Shown in pieces: positions 6,959 through 12,029 of a stretch of 12,029 bases of DNA. The notes beneath the pieces are model-generated. The model searched no databases. It saw only the letters and a program-made list of their open reading frames with translations, and was not told where the DNA came from. The translations under genes and the position numbers were made by a program. Numbering within the stretch: position 1 is the stretch's first letter; each line of letters begins with the position of its first letter. Source of the stretch: Desulfuromonas sp. SDB. GTDB taxonomy: Bacteria; SDB-A. The stretch spans positions 1-12,029 of the forward strand of contig LKUE01000411.1 in the NCBI GenBank assembly GCA_001412365.1. Direction: 5' to 3'.

Positions 6959-8758
6959 ATGATGACTAATCAGAAATATTCAGTTAATCAGCATTATATC
7001 GAAACTGTATTGAACTGGATTAAATCAGGGGAGATTGCTATTCCAGAAATACAGCGACCTTTTGTTTGGGATAATGCAAAAGTAAGAGATCTAATCGATT
7101 CTTTGTACAATGGATATCCTATTGGATATTTAATTGCCTGGAGAAATCCGGATGTTCGGCTTAAAAACGGAGATATATCAGCAGGGAAGAAAATTCTAAT
7201 TGACGGACAGCAAAGGGTTAAGGCTTTAACTACTGCAATACTTGGAAGAAATATTGTTAATAAAGATTATAAGTTTATTAGAATAAGAATTGCTTATCAT
7301 CCTCTTGAAGATATATTTGAAGTGAGTAATACAGCTATAGAAAGAGATGGAACCTGGTTACCCGATATTTCAAAAATTATTACCGGTGAAATTGCAATAC
7401 ACAAAATTGTCAGAGAATATTGCAATAAAAATAGTGATGTTGATGAGGATTTTTTATTTGGAAAAATAGAATCGTTGAGAGATATAGCTAAAAAGCCACT
7501 GGGATTGATTGAATTATATCCTGATCTGGATATTGAAACAGTAACCGAAATCTTTATAAGAATTAATTCACAGGGAGTTGAATTAAGTCAGGCTGATTTT
7601 GCCATGTCTAAAATTTCAGCTAACGAGGAATGTAATGGACCGTTGCTAAGAAAATGTATTGATTACTTTTCCCATTTAGCAGTAGCACCAGAGTTTTATC
7701 AGCAACTTGTTGATTTAGATGAAGAATTCAGAAATTCTGAATATTTATCTAAAGTTTCTTGGCTGAAAAATGAAAAAGAAGATCTTTATGATCCATCTTA
7801 TTCTGATGTACTGAGGGTAGCATTCACTTCGGAATTTAACCGTGGCAAGTTAGCTGATTTAGTAAGTTTACTATCCGGTAGGAATTTTGAGGAGAGAACT
7901 TATGAAGATGAAATTGTAAAAAATTCATTTAAGACATTGAGAGATGGTGTCTTAAATTTTATTAATGAGACTAATTTTAAAAGATATTTGATGATTATTA
8001 AATCTTCTGGATTTATTTCTCCAAAATTAATCAGATCTCAAAATACTTTAAATTTTGGATATGTACTTTATTTGAAACTTAAATCTTTAGGTTACAAACC
8101 AGGAAATATCGAGAAATATATTAGAAGATGGTTTGTTATGTCGGTATTAACTGGTAGATATACTGCATCTCCAGAAGGTATGTTTGACAGAGATGTTAAA
8201 AATATTAAAAAGGATAATTTTGAAGAATATCTGGATAATGTTGAGAAAGGAGAATTATCTGATGCATTTTGGGAGGTTTCTTTAATTGAATCAATGAATA
8301 CATCTGTTTCCAGCAGTCCATATTTTAATGTATATTTAGCAGCCCAAGCAAAGGAAAATGACAGAGGATTTTTATCTAAAGAAATTACTGTTCAGGATTT
8401 GATTACTCATAGAGGGGATATCCATCATATTTTTCCAAGAGAATATCTGAAAAAATTTGATCTTAAAAGAGGAAGATATAACCAAATAGCTAATTTCGTA
8501 TATATGCAATCAGAGATAAACATTGCTATTGGCAAAAAATCTCCAAATGTATATTTTCAGGAACTTGTTGATCAGGTAAACGGAAAGAAAACGAAATATG
8601 GAGCTATAGATGATAAGAAAGAATTAATGAAAAATCTTAAAGTTAATTGTATTCCAGAAGACATTTTTGATATGGATATTGATAAGTATGATGAATTTTT
8701 AGTCAAAAGAAGAAAGTTGATGGCAGAAAAAATCAAAAAATACTATTTTTCATTGTAA
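6959..8758 (+). CDS. DUF262 protein with C-terminal HNH (DUF1524-like) domain, GmrSD-type candidate
   Basis: This 599-residue protein joins the two halves of the GmrSD type IV restriction family in one chain. The N-terminal DUF262 (ParB/Srx-like) domain shows IPEIQRPFVW (28-37), DSLYNGYPIGYLIAW and ILIDGQQRVKALT with DGQQR at 82-86, followed by FIRINSQGVELSQADF (from residue 199). The C-terminal nuclease has GDIHHIFPREYL (H489, H490) with downstream asparagines N508, N512 and N521 (NQIANFVYMQ, INIAIGKKSP). In GmrSD, DUF262 uses NTP and the HNH part cuts DNA with sugar-modified hydroxymethylcytosine; the target of this protein is unknown. Both active sites look complete. The gene starts 6 nt after hsdR, so the two are probably co-transcribed. 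AGAGGT (6952-6957) suits the second ATG (6962) better than the first (6959). An accessory role in the type I system cannot be excluded. Confidence 0.88.
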   Translation: MMTNQKYSVNQHYIETVLNWIKSGEIAIPEIQRPFVWDNAKVRDLIDSLYNGYPIGYLIAWRNPDVRLKNGDISAGKKILIDGQQRVKALTTAILGRNIVNKDYKFIRIRIAYHPLEDIFEVSNTAIERDGTWLPDISKIITGEIAIHKIVREYCNKNSDVDEDFLFGKIESLRDIAKKPLGLIELYPDLDIETVTEIFIRINSQGVELSQADFAMSKISANEECNGPLLRKCIDYFSHLAVAPEFYQQLVDLDEEFRNSEYLSKVSWLKNEKEDLYDPSYSDVLRVAFTSEFNRGKLADLVSLLSGRNFEERTYEDEIVKNSFKTLRDGVLNFINETNFKRYLMIIKSSGFISPKLIRSQNTLNFGYVLYLKLKSLGYKPGNIEKYIRRWFVMSVLTGRYTASPEGMFDRDVKNIKKDNFEEYLDNVEKGELSDAFWEVSLIESMNTSVSSSPYFNVYLAAQAKENDRGFLSKEITVQDLITHRGDIHHIFPREYLKKFDLKRGRYNQIANFVYMQSEINIAIGKKSPNVYFQELVDQVNGKKTKYGAIDDKKELMKNLKVNCIPEDIFDMDIDKYDEFLVKRRKLMAEKIKKYYFSL

Positions 8759-8880
8759 TATTGAGAAGTCGGAGAGATAAAGTAAATAGCCAGGTACTTT
8801 TGCATTTTAACTTCAAAATTTCAGAAGTAGATGAAAAGTTTGTATCTTAGGACAATAAAGATTTATACTCATTAATAAAC

Positions 8881-8910
8881 CATGCAAATTGCAAGTTGTA
8901 CTTGCAAATT
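8881..8910. promoter_or_regulatory. Operator-like palindrome and direct repeat in the mcrB upstream region
   Basis: A perfect inverted repeat TTGCAAGT (8889-8896), TGT, ACTTGCAA (8900-8907) overlaps a direct repeat TGCAAATT at 8883-8890 and 8903-8910, whose period is 20 bp, about two helical turns. It lies about 80-100 nt before mcrB in the only sizeable non-coding gap of this half (8759-8987). It looks like a site for a dimeric regulator; with no following T-run it does not look like a terminator. No good -35/-10 pair is clear; TATAAC (8922-8927) and TTGATA (8945-8950) are possible elements. Confidence 0.45.
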
Positions 8911-8976
8911 ACATAAAAATGTATAACCGGTACAATCAGGGACTTTGATATTTATTAAAATATTTAAATAATAATC

Positions 8977-8981
8977 AGGAG
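8977..8981 (+). promoter_or_regulatory. Ribosome binding site of mcrB
   Basis: AGGAG lies 6 nt before the ATG at 8988 and fixes this start. Confidence 0.75.
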
Positions 8982-8987
8982 CAAATA

Positions 8988-11606
8988 ATGAGCAAGAACG
9001 AGGGATTATCTGAATATCAAAAGTTTTCCCAGCAAAAAATCTTAGAAGGATACAGCATGGAAACTTCTAGCAAGATGTGGAAAGAATATAATCAAACTGG
9101 AAAAATCAATTATTCAAATTATCAGAAAAGAGAGAATGAAACAAAATCACCAAATAATCCACCGGAAGTTCTTGATCGTTATTTAAATGAATTTAAGCCG
9201 ATTGCCAAACAATGGTTTGAACAGAGGGAGTGGTTTTATAGATATTATGAGTTTTTTCAAAATTTCATTAAAAAGGAAAATTTAGAAAAAGCAAACTGGG
9301 AAGATTTTCAGAAGATTGGTGATCATTTACATTCGATGAATAACCTCGCATTAGCAAAGAAGAGAGCCTTTGGAAAACCAAATCATCCAATTGAACATTA
9401 CCGTAACAGCTTTTTATATCTGATTTATGGTGATGATCCCTTAGAAGAAAGAATGAAAAAATTTTCATCAAGTGAAAAATATCGAATAAAAGGACTCGGC
9501 AAGAGTTCAATTAGTGAAATATTAGGTCATATTTGTGCAGATAAATTTGTCCATTACAACCGGAGAGATAGAGATGCAATAGAAATTCTTGGTATTAAGT
9601 TCTCCACTGAGAAAGGTAAAGGCTTTGTAGATGAAATTATCCAGTACAATGAAGCAATCGAACCGGTCAAGAAGAAGTATGCGGAAATTGTAGGCCATGT
9701 AACCAAGCTTCCCATAAATTTAGAAATTGATCAGTTTTTTAGCTTTTTATATGAGAAAAATGAGAAAGGGAAAAAATTAGCTAAGCAGGTAGAAGAAAAA
9801 ATATCCGATTATAGTATCAATTATTGGTTAATTGCTCCTGGAGAAGGAGCAAGGTTATGGGAAGAATGTTTACAAGAGAATATAATTTCTTTAGGTTGGG
9901 ATGAGTTAGGAGATATATCTGGGTGTAAAAATAAAGAAGATTTCACTCAGAAATTCTTAGAAATATATCCAGATCGAACCAATGCCAATAATGACATTGC
10001 CGCCTTATATGATTTTAACCATAAAATGAAACCTGGAGATTTTGTTTTTGCTAAAAGAGGAAGAAAGGAAATATTGGGATATGGGGAAGTGTTATCAGAT
10101 GCAAGTTATGATGATCAAAAGGAAAGCTATAAGAATATTCGAAAAGTAAAATGGTTAAATAAAGGTCAATGGAAAATTAAAGATCGAATGTTACCAGTCA
10201 AGACTTTAACCAAAATTACTAATAAAAAAGATCTTTTGGATGATATTTTAAAATTGATAAAGGAGGATGAGAGTATTGAACAGAAAAAAGAAACTCAAAA
10301 TTTCTGGTGGTTGAACTGCAATCCGAATATTTGGGATATTAACAGTATTAGAGTAGGAGAGAGAAAAAATTATACAACCTATAATGAAAAGGGAAACAAA
10401 CGACAACTTTACAGAAATTTTCAGGAAGTTAAAAAAGGTGATTTAATTTTTGGTTATGTTACCAGTCCGGTTAGAGAAGTTGTTTGTGAGGCTATCATTA
10501 CCGATATTCAGTATGAAGATGATGAAGTGATGGAATTTACCTTTGAAAAAACTGAACAATATGAGCACCCGGTTAGCTGGAATGAATTAAAAGCAATTGA
10601 AGAATTATCAAACTGTGAACCGTTAATTAACAATCAGGGTAGTTTGTTTAAAGTTACCAAAGATGAATATGAAATTATAAATGCGATTATTGATGAAAGA
10701 AATCCGGAAGAGGAAATCTTAATTGAATCATATGGTCTTGAGGATATGCTGCAGGAAGTGTTTTTAGATGAAGATGAGATAAACAAGATTCTGGATATTC
10801 TAAAATTCAAAAAGAATATAATTCTGCAGGGACCTCCCGGAGTGGGGAAAACCTACCTGGCTAAACGATTAGCTTATCTGATGATGGGGGAGAAAGATGA
10901 AAAAAGAATCCAGATGATCCAATTTCATCAGTCCTACTCCTATGAGGATTTTATCCAAGGCTACCGTCCTACCGAAGAAGGAAATTTCGAACTGAAAGAC
11001 GGGATTTTCTTTCAATTCTGTAAAAGAGCAATGAGAAATACTGGTCAAAATTACTTTTTTATCATTGATGAGATTAACCGGGGAAATTTAAGCAAAATTT
11101 TCGGTGAATTGATGATGCTTATAGAAAAAGACAAACGAGGGAAGGAATTTGAAATTCCTCTTACCTATTCAGAAAGTGAACAGGAGAAGTTCTACATTCC
11201 GACTAATCTCTACTTTATTGGAACTATGAATACTGCTGACCGTTCATTAGCCATGGTTGATTATGCTTTAAGGAGAAGATTTGCATTTATTAATCTAGAA
11301 CCAGCATTTTTTAAAGGTAGTTTTAAAAATCATCTATTAGAACTTGGTGTGGAAGAGTATCTGATCAAGGAAATTATTGATCGAATGAACAGGTTAAATG
11401 AAGTTATTGCAGAAGATACTAAAAATTTAGGTCCTGGCTATAAAATCGGTCACAGTTATTTTTGCCCGATAGATGAGGAAATTGAGTATGATGAAGAATG
11501 GTTCAATACTGTGGTGGAAAATGAGATTAAATTACTTCTGGAAGAATACTGGTTCGATAACCGGGAAAAAGTCAATGATGAGGTGAATAAATTACTTCTG
11601 AAGTAA
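8988..11606 (+). CDS. mcrB: McrB-type GTPase with HhH-like region and two PUA/EVE-type reader domains
   Basis: This 872-residue protein is the motor and recognition subunit of an McrBC modification-dependent restriction system. The C-terminal AAA+ domain has Walker A GPPGVGKT (615-622, K621), Walker B FFIIDEINRGN (D694, E695) and the McrB signature MNTADRS (from 747), followed by DYALRRRFAF; McrB proteins use GTP. The N-terminal part is larger than in E. coli McrB. It has a helical region with IKGLGKSSISEILGHI (about 167-182), helix-hairpin-helix-like. It then has a first PUA-like domain opening YWLIAPGEGARLWEE (279 to about 427) and a second opening FWWLNCNPNIWD (439 to about 568), which resembles EVE domains. 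EVE and related PUA folds in McrB proteins read modified bases such as methylated cytosine or adenine; the base read here is unknown. A good ribosome binding site fixes the start. The mcrC frame overlaps the 3' end. Confidence 0.93.
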   Translation: MSKNEGLSEYQKFSQQKILEGYSMETSSKMWKEYNQTGKINYSNYQKRENETKSPNNPPEVLDRYLNEFKPIAKQWFEQREWFYRYYEFFQNFIKKENLEKANWEDFQKIGDHLHSMNNLALAKKRAFGKPNHPIEHYRNSFLYLIYGDDPLEERMKKFSSSEKYRIKGLGKSSISEILGHICADKFVHYNRRDRDAIEILGIKFSTEKGKGFVDEIIQYNEAIEPVKKKYAEIVGHVTKLPINLEIDQFFSFLYEKNEKGKKLAKQVEEKISDYSINYWLIAPGEGARLWEECLQENIISLGWDELGDISGCKNKEDFTQKFLEIYPDRTNANNDIAALYDFNHKMKPGDFVFAKRGRKEILGYGEVLSDASYDDQKESYKNIRKVKWLNKGQWKIKDRMLPVKTLTKITNKKDLLDDILKLIKEDESIEQKKETQNFWWLNCNPNIWDINSIRVGERKNYTTYNEKGNKRQLYRNFQEVKKGDLIFGYVTSPVREVVCEAIITDIQYEDDEVMEFTFEKTEQYEHPVSWNELKAIEELSNCEPLINNQGSLFKVTKDEYEIINAIIDERNPEEEILIESYGLEDMLQEVFLDEDEINKILDILKFKKNIILQGPPGVGKTYLAKRLAYLMMGEKDEKRIQMIQFHQSYSYEDFIQGYRPTEEGNFELKDGIFFQFCKRAMRNTGQNYFFIIDEINRGNLSKIFGELMMLIEKDKRGKEFEIPLTYSESEQEKFYIPTNLYFIGTMNTADRSLAMVDYALRRRFAFINLEPAFFKGSFKNHLLELGVEEYLIKEIIDRMNRLNEVIAEDTKNLGPGYKIGHSYFCPIDEEIEYDEEWFNTVVENEIKLLLEEYWFDNREKVNDEVNKLLLK
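11580..11586 (+). promoter_or_regulatory. Ribosome binding site for mcrC
   Basis: GAGGTGA matches the consensus Shine-Dalgarno sequence over 7 nt and lies 4 nt before the ATT at 11591. It is inside the mcrB coding region, and no ATG, GTG or TTG in the mcrC frame lies near it. Confidence 0.65.
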
Positions 11607-12029
11607 AAATACCAATTGAAAACATATATTTCCTGCTTTGCTATGCCTGGAACAAGTTAGACGAAGCAGAGGTAGTCAATGTTGAATCAATTGATTCTCC
11701 TGAACTTTTAGATCTGTTTGCTAAAGTACTGGTCAAAGGTATTTCCCATTTATTGATTCGGGGTTTTGACCGAAATTACATAACTTATGAACAACAAACC
11801 AGCAAGATCAAGGGTAAAATTGATTTTGGAGAATCCTTAAAAAAGAATTTATTTAAAAATGCCAAAGCTCATTGTGTTTTTGATGAATTTAGCCATAATG
11901 TTCTGCATAATCAGATTTTAAAGTACACTTTGAGGACTTTATTACGATATGAGAAACTGGATCCCAAAATAAGTAATGAAATCAGCGGAATATACAAATA
12001 TTTTTTGGAAATTGATGTTATTCAGATCC
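11591..12029 (+). CDS. mcrC: McrC, N-terminal part (3' partial, probable ATT start)
   Basis: The frame opens after a TAA at 11588-11590 and stays open to the window end. It encodes VKIPIENIYFLLCYAWNKLDE, followed by LLDLFAKVLVKGISHLLIRG, IKGKIDFGESL and CVFDEFSHNVLHNQILKYTLR. These are the standard N-terminal motifs of McrC, the nuclease partner that binds the McrB hexamer and cuts DNA. The catalytic PD-(D/E)XK motif would lie beyond the window. No ATG, GTG or TTG is available before these motifs; the first is a TTG some 60 codons in, after conserved sequence. The best start is ATT at 11591, behind GAGGTGA, giving a 16-nt overlap with mcrB. AUU starts are known but rare (E. coli infC). A sequencing error near the junction is the alternative. 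The family call is secure; the start is tentative. Confidence 0.85.
   Translation, partial: MTSEVKIPIENIYFLLCYAWNKLDEAEVVNVESIDSPELLDLFAKVLVKGISHLLIRGFDRNYITYEQQTSKIKGKIDFGESLKKNLFKNAKAHCVFDEFSHNVLHNQILKYTLRTLLRYEKLDPKISNEISGIYKYFLEIDVIQI

Noticed and set aside
8811-8827. Terminator hairpin after the DUF262 gene (CTTC...GAAG)
   Set aside because: The stem is only 4-5 bp, has a long A/T loop and no following T-run.
11585-11610. Programmed -1 frameshift joining McrB to McrC
   Set aside because: No X-XXY-YYZ slippery heptamer is present in the McrB frame, and a strong ribosome binding site at a proper distance favours separate initiation.

Overview
The window is a defence island of about 12 kb from an AT-rich prokaryote, with all genes on the + strand. 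Shine-Dalgarno sites, a textbook sigma70-type promoter (TTGACA, 17 bp, TATTAT) in the insertion sequence and short intergenic gaps point to a bacterium. The low G+C, the dispersed palindromic repeats and the IS type resemble uncultured anaerobes such as Atribacterota or Cloacimonadota, but that is only an impression. No marker gene allows a real taxonomic call, and the transposase type also occurs in methanogenic archaea.

Layout. (1) 1-839: the 3' end of hsdM, the type I modification methylase. It is interrupted in frame by the end of a DUF559 (Vsr/MutH-like) nuclease domain and by two tandem repeat arrays of 39-nt and 51-nt units. (2) 836-2014: hsdS, the specificity subunit, with two target-recognition halves, overlapping hsdM by 4 nt. 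(3) 2099-3758: a complete insertion sequence, probably IS1634 family, with 27-bp terminal inverted repeats and a 6-bp target duplication (CTATAT), lying between hsdS and hsdR. (4) 3824-6952: intact hsdR, nuclease plus SF2 motor. (5) 6959-8758: a DUF262 protein with a C-terminal HNH (DUF1524-like) domain, a single-chain GmrSD-type candidate, 6 nt after hsdR. (6) 8759-8987: an intergenic regulatory region with an operator-like palindrome. (7) 8988-11606: mcrB, a modification-dependent restriction GTPase with two PUA/EVE-type reader domains. (8) 11591 to the window end: the start of mcrC. It has no ATG, GTG or TTG start; its best start is ATT, behind a strong ribosome binding site.

How the genes work together (inference from families). 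HsdM, HsdS and HsdR would form a type I restriction-modification system that cuts DNA lacking the host's methylation. McrBC and the DUF262-HNH protein would attack DNA carrying foreign modified bases. The island would thus cover both unmodified and modified invaders.

The most unusual part is the hsdM gene. A nuclease domain and two arrays built from one shared palindrome type (TCTC.CCC, 3-nt loop, GGGAGAGA, ending GAGAGGGT) sit in two loops of the methylase without breaking its frame. This looks like in-frame colonisation of a gene by a mobile nuclease and repeat element that does not splice.
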